From contig SKCR01006522.1 in assembly GCA_019454045.1 (NCBI GenBank), positions 248,001 through 312,000 on the forward strand: a stretch of 64,000 nucleotides of DNA. Direction: 5' to 3'. The notes beneath the pieces were generated by a model. It was not told where the DNA came from and ran no database searches. It saw nothing but the letters and a program-made list of their open reading frames with translations. This DNA is from Zanthoxylum bungeanum (taxonomy: Eukaryota; Streptophyta; Magnoliopsida; Sapindales; Rutaceae). Within the stretch, counting starts at the first letter, position 1, and each line of letters begins with the position of its first letter. Below, one piece after another: positions 20,647 to 32,659 of this stretch. Position numbers and translations under genes: made by a program.

Positions 20647-21776
20647 TTGAGGGAGTACTCTACCGGAGAGGATACACGTACCCCTCCTAAGATGCTTAGC
20701 ACCAGAAGAAGCAGACTACGTGCTCAGGGAGATTCACGCAGGCATCTGCGGAAGCCACGCCGGGGGAAGATCAATCGCCTTCAAAGCCTTGAGGCAAGGG
20801 TTTTACTGGCCAACCATGCACCAGGATGGCGTGAGGATAGCGCGGAAATGCGAAGGTTGCCAGAAAAATGCCAACCTCTACCATCAACCGGCAGAACAGC
20901 TGACCACCATATCCAGCCCCTGGCCCTTCGCACAATGGGGGCTAGACATCATAGGGCCGATGCCGAAAGGACGAGGTCAGGCAAAATATGCAATCGTGGC
21001 CATAGACTACTTTACCAAATGGGTAGAGGCAGAGCCCTTGTCCACCATCTCGGAAAAGAAGGCCACAGAGTTCCTGAAAAGAAATATAATCTGTCGGTTC
21101 GGAATCCCCCAAGCAATCATCACCGACAACGGCAATTCGACAGCAGGGGATTCAGGAAACTTTGTGAAGACCTCCAGATAACCTTGAAATTCGCCTCGCC
21201 AGCCCATCCAAGTCAAACGGGCAGGTTGAAGCCACCAATAAAACCATCAAGTCAAACCTGAAAGCTCGACTCGGATCAAGCAAAAGCCTATGGGTCGAGG
21301 AGCTACCGGAAGTACTATGGGCACACCGGACGACCTTCAAAGATTCAACCGGAGAGACACCATTCTCCCTATCATACGGATGTGAGGCCGTCATCCCGGC
21401 AGAGATCGGAATATCAACCCACAGGGTCCGCCACTTTGAGAACGAGCGGAACGAAGAACTCATCAAAAACCACCTCGACCTGATCGAAGAAAGAAGAGAA
21501 CAGTCAGCAGTAAGAGCAGCAATCTACCAACAGAGAATGGCCCGCTTCTACAATAGGAGAGTTCGGACCCGCTCCTTTCTAACAGGCGATCTAGTGCTAA
21601 GAAAGGTGACTCTGAACACCCGACGACCAGAAGAAGGGTCGTTAGGTGCCAAGTGGGAAGGACCCTACAAAATCACCGAAGTAGTAAGACCAAAGGCCTA
21701 CATCCTAGAACATCTGGACGGCACGAGGTTGAAGAAACCGTGGAACGCCGAAATGTTAAGAAAGTACTTCCCGTAA
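20647..21776 (+). pseudogene. Tat-element integrase
   Basis: Frame 20720-21181 contains the zinc-binding HAGICGSH...CEGCQKNA module, the core aspartates in WGLDIIGPMP and IITDNG. A frame change after 21140 moves the NGQVEATNKTIK glutamate segment to another frame (about 21215-21540). The C-terminus, 21537-21776, holds GDLVLRKV and the GPY module (KWEGPYKITEV), ending LRKYFP. The integrase would insert the DNA copy. Two frame changes disable it. Confidence 0.85.
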
Positions 21777-21945
21777 AAATCAACTTTCCTTTCTTCTATT
21801 TTCTTTTTTGCAGAAACCAGGCAAAACACCGAATAGGAACAACTGTTGTAAAAAGGGCAGCACGCCCCCAAGCATGAATAAAAATTCCTTGTCTAGCAAA
21901 ATCTTTCGGAAGCAAAAAACCACCGGGACTATTCAAAAACTTCAG

Positions 21946-23600
21946 ATCGGGGTCGGGCGATGTCCCACCGAGTCTGTCTTTGGACTGGGGACGTAACATT
22001 CCCCCAGGACCAAGTGATTCTTACAGATCGGGGTCGGGCGATGTCCCACCGAGTCTGCTCTTTGGACTGGGGACGTAACATTCCCCCGGACCAAGTGATT
22101 CTCACAAGATCGGGGTCGGGCGATGTCCCACCGTCTGCTCTTTGGACTGGGGACGTAACATTCCCCCAGGACCAAGTGATTCTCACATATCGGGGTCGGG
22201 CGATGTCCCACCGAGTCTGTCTTTGGACTGGGGACGTAACATTCCCCCAGGACCAAGTGATTCTCACAGATCGGGGTCGGGCGATGTCCCACCGAGTCTG
22301 TCTCTGGACTGGGGACGTAACATTCCCCCAGGACCAAGTGATTCTCACAGATCGGGGTCGGGCGATGTCCCACCGAGTCTGTCTTTGGACTGGGGACGTA
22401 ACATTCCCCCAGGACCAAGTGATTCTCACAGATCGGGGTCGGGCGATGTCCCACCGAGTCTGTCTTTGGACTGGGGACGTAACATTCCCCCAGGACCAAG
22501 TGATTCTCACAGATCGGGGTCGGGCGATGTCCCACCGAGTCTGTCTTTGGACTGGGGACGTAACATTCCCCCAGGACCAAGTGATTCTCACAGATCGGGG
22601 TCGGGCAATGTCCCACCGAGTCTGTCTCTGGACTGGGGACGTAACATTCCCCCAGGACCAAGTGATTCTCACAGATCGGGGTCGGGCGATGTCCCACCGA
22701 GTCTGTCTTTGGACTGGGGACGTAACATTCCCCCAGGACCAAGTGATTCTCACAGATCGGGGTCGGGCAATGTCCCACCGAGTCTGTCTCTGGACTGGGG
22801 ACGTAACATTCCCCCAGGACCAAGTGATTCTCATAGATCGGGGTCGGGCGATGTCCCACCGAGTCTGTCTTTGGACTGGGGACGTAACATTCCCCCAGGA
22901 CCAAGTGATTCTCACAAGATCGGGGTCGGGCGATGTCCCACCGAGTCTGCTCTTTAGACTGGGGACGTAACATTCCCCCAGGACCAAGTGATTCTCACAG
23001 ATCGGGGTCGGGCGATGTCCCACCGAGTCTGTCTCTGGACTGGGGACGTAACATTCCCCCAGGACCAAGTGATTCTCACAGATCGGGGTCGGGCGATGTC
23101 CCACCGAGTCTGTCTTTGGACTGGGGACGTAACATTCCCCCAGGACCAAGTGATTCTTACAGATCGGGGTCGGGCGATGTCCCACCGAGTCTGCTCTTTG
23201 GACTGGGGATGTAACATTCCCCCAGGACCAAGTGATTCTCACAGATCGGGGTCGGGCGATGTCCCACCAAGTCTGTCTTTGGACTGGGGACGTAACATTC
23301 CCCCAGGACCAAGTGATGCTCACAGATCGGGGTCGGGCGATGTCCCACCGAGTCTGCCCTTTGGACTGGGGACGTAACATTCCCCCAGGGCCAAGTGATT
23401 CTTACAGCTCGGGGTCGGGTTACGTCTCACCGGGTCAGCTCCTTTTGTTTGGGGAGGTAACATTCCCCCAGAACCCAAGCCTTTCGCTTAGCTCGGGGTC
23501 GGGTTACGTCCCACCGAGTCAAAACCCCTTCGATTTGGGGAAGAAACATTCCCCCAGAATCGAAGACCATTACCCAGCTCGGGGTCAGGTTATACCCCTC
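21946..23600 (+). repeat. 81-bp tandem repeat array in the Tat 3' region
   Basis: About 18 units of 80-83 bp (mostly exactly 81) start at 21946, 22026, 22109, 22189, 22270, 22351, 22432 and so on to about 23325, each containing TCGGGGTCGGGCGATGTCCC and TGGGGACGTAACATTCCCCC. Three more diverged units follow near 23408, 23493 and 23578. The central units are nearly identical. Since 81 is divisible by three, several frames stay open on both strands, giving spurious ORFs of up to 483 codons. Tandem repeats in this location are known sources of satellite DNA in Tat/Ogre-type elements. Confidence 0.95.
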
Positions 23601-23766
23601 CGATTCATGATGACCCCTGAAGGGTCTCATATTACAAAAAAAAAAAAAAAAAAAAAAGAAAGAAGAGAAAAGAGAAATAAATAGACATAAATAAACATGT
23701 GTATATAATTATAATGTTATTACACAAAGTTAAAGTGTACATAGGGCCCTGGTAGGGTTACCCTTT

Positions 23767-26317
23767 TCATTCAGCCCGCGCAGGAGCAGGATTTTCTTCC
23801 TCAGATGGCTCAGGTGGCGGGAGAAGCGGCTCGGCATCGGGAGGAGGAACTATGGCTTCAACCTCGACAACAGGATAGACCTCTACTTTAGGGACGGGAG
23901 GAGGGATCTCAAGGCAGTCCTCGCCGGAGACTGGAATATCAGATCGTCCTTCTTGGGAAACTCCAGAAGCCGGGACGACCGAAATCGGATCAGGATTCAT
24001 AACCTCATCGGCAGGTGGAGGAAGCCATTTCTGAAATTCCTCCTCGGAGATATCCCCCTTGCAATAACTGATGGCCGCACGGATGGGTCCATGTTCAGGC
24101 CTGGCAGCACCATCGGAATTAAATCAGCACAATCACCACCCCTCAAGGCGGATAGCCTCCTTCTCGAAGCTCACTCTCAACTCGATCTCTCTCTCCTCGA
24201 GATCAACCTCTCTCTCTCTCGTCGCTCTCAATCTCTCTCTCCTCTAGATCATCACTCTTCTGCCTCCCTCTGCTTGCTCTCTCTCAAGTCTCTCTTCAAA
24301 CTTCACCGTGCAACTCATCGTCCTTTTCTTCACTTGGCCTCAGCACTTGCCACCTTCCCTTCAAAACGCCAATCTCAGATTGGGCGGCCTTCAAATCCTC
24401 CCGGGCATGTCAGCAAGTTTTCGCTCCAGTGAGGCAGCAGCCTTAAGAGCCTTATTCGTTTTGAAGTTCTCAACGGCAGCCAGCTGAAGGTTCTCTATCG
24501 TCCCCTCCCGGTCAGCCAGTTTTGCCTCCACTTCGGAGAGACGATTTTGAAGCCTCTGGGCCTGACCGCCCTCGGACAGCAAAGTCAGAAGAAGACCCTT
24601 ATTCTTGGCCATGAGATAGTTGGCCTGCACACAAAAAAAGGAGAAGGAGTCACACATAAAATAAAAGGACCAAAACCCAAAAACCGAGAAGGGAAGTGAA
24701 AAATACCTTCGCCATCTGAGAGCTCATCTCGGCAATCACCAACCGCCTCGGGCGAGATATCCTCATAACTCGAGACCTCCTCAGGAGGAATCACCTCGGC
24801 CAATTCATTAAAGGCCGGCACTAAATGGAAGTGGCCTCCCGGATGTTTTCCCCCAAGTCGTCCACCCCGAGGACCACAGGGCCCTTCCGTTTTTTGGAGG
24901 AGCCTACAGAGGACTTCCTCCCCCTACGGACATCCTTCCTCTTAACCGGAGCAGTTTCCTTCCTCCTCCTCTTGGATCAGCTCGGTCTCCTCGGCCCCAA
25001 ATTGACGCCTCCTCCTCCTCTTCCTAAGAGGCTTTGGCGGACTGGTGAGACGAGCGGACCCCGATGATTGTGCACCAGGAGAAGAGAGACTCCGAGCAGC
25101 AGGCTGGACACCTCCTTGAGACGCCCGCTCAGCCCCAGCAGTGTCAGGTTGTGCCCGGGAAGTTCCGACATCAGCACGGCCGGCTTTCTTCATGGTACCG
25201 GCCAACTTCTCAAGAAACTTAGGCCTCTTCGACATGCCTACAAAAAAGAAGAAAATCATGGACCGAGCATATAACAAAGATATCAAACATGATGATACAA
25301 ACAGGGAAGATCATCAAAATAGCCATCAGACACCTACCTATCCGACCAGATACTTCCGGGGGGACGGTCTGAATGAGGCCTGACTCAACAAAGGCCGCAT
25401 CATTGACCAAATTCCGCCAGGGGGCAGCATATCCCCGAGCCCAATGTACCCGCCTCCGAACCTGACGAGAAACCTTTGGAGCATCTCGCCAACAAGCTGG
25501 GGGAAACCAGAGATGTCAGAAACCTAAGAAACTAAGAATGGGAATAAAGAAAGACAAAAGGGGTATTAAACTCCTAACCTCCAGCTCTGAAAATATCCGG
25601 AACCGAGACGTCCTCCTCAAACGATCTCAGGACCCGACCCCAATCCCCAGTAGCCCAGAACCAAAGGTCTTTGAAGTTCTTGTTGGAGTCAGGGAGCTTC
25701 TGGACAAGGTTGGATGAGCTATCGTAAGCAGAGAGGTAATACCAACCGTAGTGAGTCTTTGGGTTGACTTCAAACGGTACAACCTCTTCACCTCTTCCAA
25801 GCAGGGTACACCTAAACCTGCCCGGTGCCAGACCACATATATGCCGGCTAGGATCCTCCAGCTATTCAAGCTCAATTGGCAAGGGGCAAGTTCATCTCGG
25901 CCAGCATCCAAGCGAAATAGCGTTGCATCGGCAAGCCGCAGCCCACATTCAAAAAAGATAGGAAGAAGCGCCACCGAGCCCTCATCGGGCTGACTAGCAC
26001 GATCCATCGGGCCGGGAACCTCAAGGGCGATGTCTATCAGAATATTATAACCGCTCACGGAGAAGGGCGAGATCATCCTCGGTTATCTTGGAGGGACGGT
26101 TCATATCCAGAGCCGACGACCCAAGTTCACCAGGCTTTGGGTCCTTCCGAGGAACTCTCTGATGGTAGGAGTCGTTTTCGATCTCAGAAGCAGTGGGGGT
26201 AGTGTCAAGGTCTTCTACACTAGGTGCCCCTGAGCCCGATGAGAGCTCTTCAGCAGGGGGAGTTGAAATCTTGGCAGGCCCTTTCGAGGGAGAACTATTG
26301 TCAGACATCCCTGACAC
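23767..26317 (-). pseudogene. Antisense accessory gene of the Tat element (Transposase_28-like)
   Basis: A multi-part minus-strand gene lies between the tandem array and the 3' LTR. Its N-terminal piece (26045-26317) is Ser/Pro-rich and acidic. The next (25627-26076) carries PIFFECGLRLADATLF and LSLNSWRILAGIYVVW, matching the plant gypsy-associated Transposase_28 family (PF04195). The following DNA continues this domain in another frame. Then come a basic nuclear-signal-like stretch (KPLRKRRRRRQ at about 25030), a coiled-coil segment (24391-24657) and a Pro/Glu-rich end (23767-24000). Junctions look like introns plus frameshifts. A CT-rich microsatellite (24165-24300) interrupts it. Its role is unknown. 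Confidence 0.7.
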
Positions 26318-26319
26318 CT

Positions 26320-27076
26320 AGAAAAACAGTGAAGGGAGGAGAATCAATCTATGAGGAGCTACCCACGGTGTCCGTGCTAAACTAGATAGAGAGTCTCTAA
26401 AAAGTGCCCTAAAGCAAGACCCAGCAAAACCACAAGTCTCTCCCTAAGTAAAATAAACAAACAGAGTCACAGCATAAAAAAGAGGAGAAGTCGTTCAGAG
26501 AACCTACTTGTTCTTCTCGGAAAAAACAGGAGGTCGTGCAGTACGGTAAATGCCCGCTCCTTATGCTCACAGCAGAGAACGAAGCCCGCAGTTGAAATCC
26601 GAGATGCAGATATAAGCAAATCAACCGAGATACTTGCAGAGAGGAAGGAGAAATTGCCGAAAAAGATGGAACAGTAGAAGCCTCCCCTTCTTATAGTCGT
26701 GACCAGGACGCTCGTGACCATTGGATCTAAAGGAAGAGCCCGGATGAACGCCAAGTGTCGGCCATAACAGGGGCCTCCCAAGCTCAAACAGACGGCTGAG
26801 ATCAACCCACTGAGAAAACGCCTCTGCGCGGTCGATTCGTCCCCTCTTTTGGCGGGAACCCAGCGGATGTTCGACAAGTGTCGAACATTAGAAGAAACCC
26901 TAAAAGTTTGATTTGATAGGCATTTAAGAAGACATGACGGTTGTACGTCTCGAGGAAAGATTATTGGAACGGCAAGAGAATTCTTTTTTGCACCCTGGGA
27001 CGACTACCAGCGAAGACAATCAGCACCCCCTCTTCATATAGTTCCCGGTACCAACTCACATACTCGTTGGAACCGA
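26320..27076. other. Upstream region of the antisense gene and spacer before the 3' LTR
   Basis: No separate gene is supported. The 136-codon minus-strand frame at 26467-26877 has no recognised domain. The region probably contains the promoter and 5' UTR of the antisense gene. Confidence 0.4.
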
Positions 27077-27089
27077 GAACTAGGGGACA
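27076..27089 (+). promoter_or_regulatory. Polypurine tract of the Tat element
   Basis: GAACTAGGGGACA lies immediately before the 3' LTR TG, where plus-strand DNA synthesis is primed. Confidence 0.6.
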
Positions 27090-28679
27090 TGTTGATGGTG
27101 TTTTCAGGTGCTACAACATTTAGACAGCACGACAAGGACAAAGGGTAAATTCTCTGTCTGGCTAAGATCATGTAGGGGTGAGCATCGGTTCCGGTTCTAC
27201 CCGGAACCGGTTGGAACCGGACCGATTTTTCGGGTTTGGAACCGGAACCGTTGTAATCGGGTAGGTTTCGGTTCCAAATATGAAGGAACCGATTTTATCC
27301 GGGTAGGTTCCGGTTCTAAAATGGTCGGAACCGGAACCGGACCATGGAACCGGTTTAATATATATTTTCAAACATTCCAACCAGTGATCTTTTAATGGAG
27401 GCAATTGACTAATCAAATTTACAATTGACTAATCGAATCATTCTTTCTTTATTTGACCTTTAGTTTAAAAAACTTATATTGAAATAAAAAAATTAAAAAT
27501 TGCCTTCGAGTGGCATGATCAACACCTTGCTGGTAGATCTAGATCAATCACAGCTAAATCTTTTGGAATAAAGCAAAAGCTGCAAACACCATGACCCATA
27601 CCCCTTTTAAATTTTTTTTTTTTTACGAAACAGTGAACCAAACTTGAATAAAAATCAAAAGAAGCATTTGATTACTTGGCTTATTGGCAGTGAATCTTTC
27701 CCTTCAATAATCAAATATTTTGAAAGAAAATAGTGGGCTATTGTATAACCTTTCGTTATTGAGCTTCCGCACTCCGATTTGGTCCCCGTTTTTTCCTACG
27801 GACTCGTATCGGAATGTAGTTTTCATTAAAATATTTTAAAATAGGTATTTCGGAACCGGACCGGAACCAGATTGGAACCGAATATATAGGGTACCCTGTT
27901 TAATTGGGTAGTTCCGGTTCCACTTAGTGCGGAACCGAATTTTTCCGGGTAGGTTCCGGTTCTATGCGGAACCGGAACCGAAACCGGTTTTGCTCACCCC
28001 TAAGATCATGTAGCCGGTCCGACCAGTTCATGTGAAGACCGACCACTTTGGTTCAGATGACCGAGCACTATAGAGGTCGGCAGGAGCGCTCTCAGTATAA
28101 AAGATTGTCATGGCCGACCTCATTAAGACCGACCAGACAACGGGCCGTGTTCAAGACAAAAGCACCCCATTCTTATGGATAAGATAAGAAAGATATCCTA
28201 CTCTCGCAAGGAGAAGGAGTCAGAATCCAAAAGGGAATACGGAAGGAGAAGGCAGCACCGGATCAGGAAACCCTACAAGAAGAGAAGATTGAGTCCAAAT
28301 AGGATTTCTTACGCAAGTAGGAATCTGATTTCTGTATTATTATAAATAGGAGGGTAGAGCATGTGTAAGAAGGCATCTGAAAATCATCACAAGAGTAAGA
28401 GATTAGAATCATCAAGTTCTGATTTGTAAAAGCAAAGAAGAGACCTGAGGAGTATATTTGAGTAATAAAAAAGCACCATCCTGTTCTTGCCCGTGGACGT
28501 AGGTCGGATCCCAAAATCCACCGAACCACGTTAAATCACCTTGTCTGATTGGCGCATTTTCTTGTTTTCCGCTAAGTTTGCTTTTGGTCCCCCATAACCA
28601 AACAAATTCACAGTTGGAGGAGGATTTCATCGGGAGTGATATTTCAATATTACCCTGAGACCAAAATCAGCCGTCAACA
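27090..28679 (+). repeat. 3' LTR of the Tat element, split by a nested insertion
   Basis: TGTTGATGG at 27090 to GTCAACA at 28679. After removal of 27173-28002 and one 8-bp duplication the LTR is 752 bp and differs from the 5' LTR (754 bp) by about eight substitutions or small indels. Target duplication AGTCT follows directly. Confidence 0.9.
27173..28002 (+). mobile_element. Non-autonomous hAT-like element rich in CCGGAACC motifs
   Basis: 830 bp with near-perfect terminal inverted repeats TAGGGGTGAGCA and TGCTCACCCCTA, flanked by a perfect 8-bp duplication AGATCATG (27165-27172 and 28003-28010). The first and last 200 bp contain many direct and inverted copies of GGTTCCGG / CCGGAACC. The middle is AT-rich with no transposase. 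The 8-bp duplication supports hAT. Confidence 0.85.
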
Positions 28680-28684
28680 AGTCT

Positions 28685-30950
28685 GTTACCTAAAATTCTT
28701 TGACAAATTATATTAAGGATGTAAAAAATTACTCATATTTCGAATATGTTATACAAATAATCAGAAGGTTCTCTAATTTTTCCACTTTGCTTCTGGCAAC
28801 ATTAATAAATTACCTTAGGAAAATATAATGTCTTATATGTATGTCACGAAGATATCGTCATCATGTCGTTTACCTCTTCTTAATTGGCTATTAATTAAGT
28901 TTTTAATTAAGGAAACAGTGATATGTTATTAATTAAAGACTAGCGACCAAATACAGCGACTACAAAGCATATTTTGAAAATTTCAAAGTTATGGTATGCA
29001 ATCAAAGACTCTAATTTATATCAAGTATTTAATTGCAAATTGCGTAGCCAATACGATTTATTTAATCATATACAACAACCATTTGGGTTCCTTTCAGTTG
29101 TTGGGAACTTTCAGTCGTTTGTTGAAAGGGAAAATGTTTTCTTAATCTTCAAATTTTTTACAATTACTCATTAAATCTTTAAATTTTTTATAATTATTTA
29201 TTACGTCTTTATTTTTTTTATAATTACTCAATAAATCTTTAAATTTTTTTAATTTTTTATTAAGCTTTTATTGTTCTAACAGTAAATGATCGTTATTTTG
29301 TTAGGTACAGTTACTATTATAATAGCATAAACTTTTAGGGATATAATAAATAATTATGAAAAATTAAGTAATTTGAGCACATTCTTCTTGATTAAAGCCC
29401 ATGTTTTCAACTCTTTCATGTACTTTATTATTTGGAGAATGATCTTTGGATCTTTTTAGTTATTATTATTTTTATCATCTAAATTTATGTTAGGATAAAA
29501 TATGGTTCGACGCTATTCGACTGGATTGGCCCAATCAACTGGACCTTCATCATCCTAAAAGTCCAGTTGACTGCTGGAATTCCACTCGATCCGATTAGAG
29601 CCGGCTTCGACCCTAGGTAGCCTAGGCCACTGCCTAAGACCCCACTTTTTGGAAAAAAAATTTGGGCCCCAAATTATATTTTCCATTTGCTAATTTATTT
29701 ATTATGCTTTGCTTGCTAAAAGTCTGACTCGATATGTTGCGTGAATCAAGAACATACGATACAGTTTATAAAGCATACAATGTCTAATCATGAACAATAA
29801 ATAGAAAGCAAATAAGTGTTCATAAGTCATTAAAGTGGCAGCAAAATAACAATTAGATAAATCAGAACATGCTTCTCATCGGCCTGGCCTCAGGGAGGCC
29901 TGACTGGACATATCAACAGTAGGTCGGATGTTGTTGTCAAGGTCCAGCCGAACTTGAATAAAGTCAGGCCGGATATGATGCATGACCCATAAACATAGGA
30001 ACATTTGTCGATGATAACGGTAAAATAACTAATGGCTAAACAATTACAACAATGTCTAATATAGTAATAGCAGTAGGCAGAAGACAGTAAACATGCATAT
30101 TAAAGATGACATAATAGTAACTAAATAAAATAAAATGGTCATCCTCCCAATAATACGTGAAATTATATCCCAAGTACGAATTAGGAAAATTTTGTGTTAA
30201 ATTAAGAGGAATCCCGATTTCAACTCATAAGACCCCACCCAGTAACATGAAAATGTTAAGAGATTGGCCCAAAACCCATTGAATTGCTTTTCGTATTTGG
30301 CAAAGCCTAAAGTCATTCTTAGCCCAAAATATCTTATAACCAATGGATTGGCCTCCTTGATTGTTGATGCCATTAGTTCTAAGTTCTAACTTTTATTTTA
30401 AATTAAGGAGTCAGCGAGCAGCTCCATTGAGAATACTGACTGGTAGGGTTTAGTATGGAAATTATCAGTTCCCTCAAAAATTAAAATATTAATTATTCAT
30501 ATTTATATACATGTTCATTTTTAAAATTTGATATAGATATGAATTTTATCCATCCGAATATGGATATCCATGGATAGTTTTAAAATTTCTGAATTTGCTT
30601 TTAAATTAAATTTTTAGTACGTTCAATTATCAAATTAGTAACAATACTAAAATAAAATTACAACAAATAAACTACATATTACAAATTTTGTACTAAAATC
30701 AAACCTACAAATTAACCTAAAAAAATTCAAATTCCAAATTCCTAATAAACTAAATATAAAATTTTCAATTTTAATAAACTTGCTTTTGCACTGGATTTGT
30801 TCAAAAACTTTCGATCTCCAAACGCATCATCATCAATTCTGCAAAATAAACCAAAAACATAAAACAAATAACTTACATTATTCATAACACTAAAAACATG
30901 AATACCCACACAATTCATAATTGAAAATCAAGTACATATCAAAGGAATAA
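28685..30950. other. AT-rich intergenic DNA
   Basis: No gene is supported. The segment 29,600-29,680 (GCCTAGGCCACTGCCTAAG followed by a run of A and GGGCCCC) and the palindromic GGATATCCATGGATA at 30,560 look like non-coding parts of old hAT-type elements, perhaps belonging to the transposase relic at 31107. Confidence 0.4.
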
Positions 30951-31106
30951 AGAAACGCTATTCACAACTTGTTTGTGGCCTGCCCTCATCGTTATCTAGT
31001 ACTTCTCCATTCATCACTTTATCTTCAGGAATTGCACCTAATAAAATTAAACAACCAGTAAAATAAAAAGAATACAAATATAATCAAAAATAAATAAAAT
31101 ATTGGG

Positions 31107-31735
31107 TTAAACGGTTCTCATACCTTGCAATTGAGCCCATATCCGATTCTGAGTACGCATCAAGGGCTCTAATGTATTCAGATGAAGTCTCCTATAATGT
31201 GGACTGAAAAATCGACCACTCGTATTAAAAGAAGACTCAGAAATAACTATATAACTTGAAATGACCGATATGTCTTTGGACATCTCAGACAATATATGAT
31301 ACTTTATTCTATTTACCTTCCATGTTTCACCGTATTAAAATATTAAAATCCAGAGTAGTCTCTACATCATCATCATCTAAATAACTAACTAATTCCAACT
31401 TCATTCATTTAGACAGACTATGTTGATTTTTAAATGCATTGAGTTTTTGAACATTCCATATGCCAATCATAGTTAAATTAGAATCATGACCAACAGAAGA
31501 ATCACCAGATCCCTTAACCAAATTAGATACTAACGTAATTTTTTATTGATGCTTTAATTCTCCATAAATTTGAGGAAAGAAATAATCCACTAAAACCAAT
31601 TTGAACCTAGGATCCAATACAACAACAAACGCCATAATACCATGAACGATATCCCAATATTTTTTAAATTTGGTTTTCAGATAGGAAGCCACATTCAAGT
31701 GAAGCATTAAAGAGGCGGCTGCGAGTGCACTATAA
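31107..31735 (-). pseudogene. hAT transposase relic (C-terminal half)
   Basis: On the minus strand 31560-31735 reads as the plant hAT segment containing VVVLDPRFKLVLVDYFF. Frame 31107-31292 carries the dimerisation domain with ISESSFNTSGRFFSPHYRRL, LNTLEPLMRTQNRIWAQ. These are the hAT (Ac/RICESLEEPER-like) C-terminal blocks in the right order. The DNA between them is interrupted by stops and frame changes, and the N-terminal zinc finger and catalytic region are not seen. Terminal repeats were not found. Confidence 0.75.
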
Positions 31736-31739
31736 AAAA

Positions 31740-32189
31740 GAAAGTAGTTCTTTGATACTATTAATTAATTAATTAATAATATATATGAGTTATATTAAAT
31801 AAAATTATCATTTATTTAATTATTTTTTTATTAATTAATATGTATAATAATATATTATTAAATCATTATATAAATAACGTGATATCATTACATAATAACA
31901 TTTTTCCAATAAAAAGATGTGACATACACTCAAATTGGGGGAACATAGACCCGTGAGCCAACCAGAGTGACCAGGCCACTCTCTTAGCAACAAAATAGAG
32001 TGCCGCACAAAGGCAAATTTAGAGATGAGCCGCATCAAGAAACCAAGTTACGGGTTTAGAGGGGAGAAGCCAACGGCTTGGATTTATTCTGAATGATTGG
32101 TTAATTTTATCTTTTCTTCCTCAAAAGGTCAACACAAATAGATTAAGGGCCAAAAAAAAATCACAAGTATGATTCTGGGGTTAAAATAG

Positions 32190-32230
<41 letters not shown>

Positions 32231-32380
32231 TTCTAAAAGCCAGAGTGTTTTGATGAGTTTTAAAATATGATAGAGAAATAATTAATTTAGTTTAACATAA
32301 ATATATGCTTACATTGCTGTTATAAAAGGGTCTTCACTCTTCACAATCCCTTCAGGCAAAGCAAAAAGAAAAAGAAAAAT
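31740..32380. other. Intergenic DNA with a poly(A) run
   Basis: No gene is supported up to 32382. A homopolymer of about 34 A residues lies at 32193-32226. Purine-rich, UTR-like sequence (AAAGAAAAAGAAAAAT) precedes the ATG at 32383. Confidence 0.5.
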
Positions 32381-32382
32381 TA

Positions 32383-32659
32383 ATGGAGGAGTTGAGCGAG
32401 GTTGCTTTAAGCCTATCAAGTGTCAGGCACCGATAAAGAAACATGTTTAATCACAGTCGCAGGCATAATCCGGAGCAAGTCAGTTGGATATATAAAATTT
32501 ATCACTAATTATTCATAAAATGATTTTTCATCATGCATATAATATCATTATTATTATTATTTTGAATTTAGATATCGTGTTCATTCTGATCTATGCTTAT
32601 CTTTATTGATTTGTAGAAGCAGTTAGAATATTGGAAACTACTGGGCTTCACTTTGCAAG
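32383..32659 (+). pseudogene. Left part of a short split gene, interrupted by the copia element
   Basis: An ATG at 32383 opens 12 codons plus one base to 32419 (MEELSEVALSLS). A possible intron runs 32420-32616 (GT...TTGTAG). A second exon starts at 32617 (AVRILETTGLHFA) and is cut at 32659 by the copia LTR. Across the 13.8-kb insertion the same frame continues at 46450. I do not recognise the protein. The splice model is inferred, and an old pseudogene or a chance frame remains possible. Confidence 0.3.

Larger units (their letters stand above)
15562..28679 (+). mobile_element. Full-length Tat-lineage Ty3/gypsy retrotransposon
   Basis: A 13,118-bp element bounded by LTRs and a perfect 5-bp target duplication AGTCT (15557-15561 and 28680-28684). 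Order: 5' LTR, primer-binding site, gag, protease, reverse transcriptase, RNase H with a second RNase-H-like domain, integrase, an 81-bp tandem array, an antisense gene region, polypurine tract, 3' LTR. Antisense extra genes and tandem 3'-UTR repeats are known in Tat-type plant elements. The coding region is broken by several frameshifts and stops, while the LTRs differ at only about eight small sites, suggesting a recent insertion of a defective element. Confidence 0.9.

Noticed and set aside
21929..23380. Very long open frames (up to 483 codons) on both strands
   Set aside because: They arise because the 81-bp tandem repeat has a length divisible by three and lacks stops. The translated products are simple repeats without a start context.
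21946..23400. Regular repeat array resembling a CRISPR locus
   Set aside because: Units are contiguous 81-bp tandem copies with no unique spacers, and the context is a plant retrotransposon.
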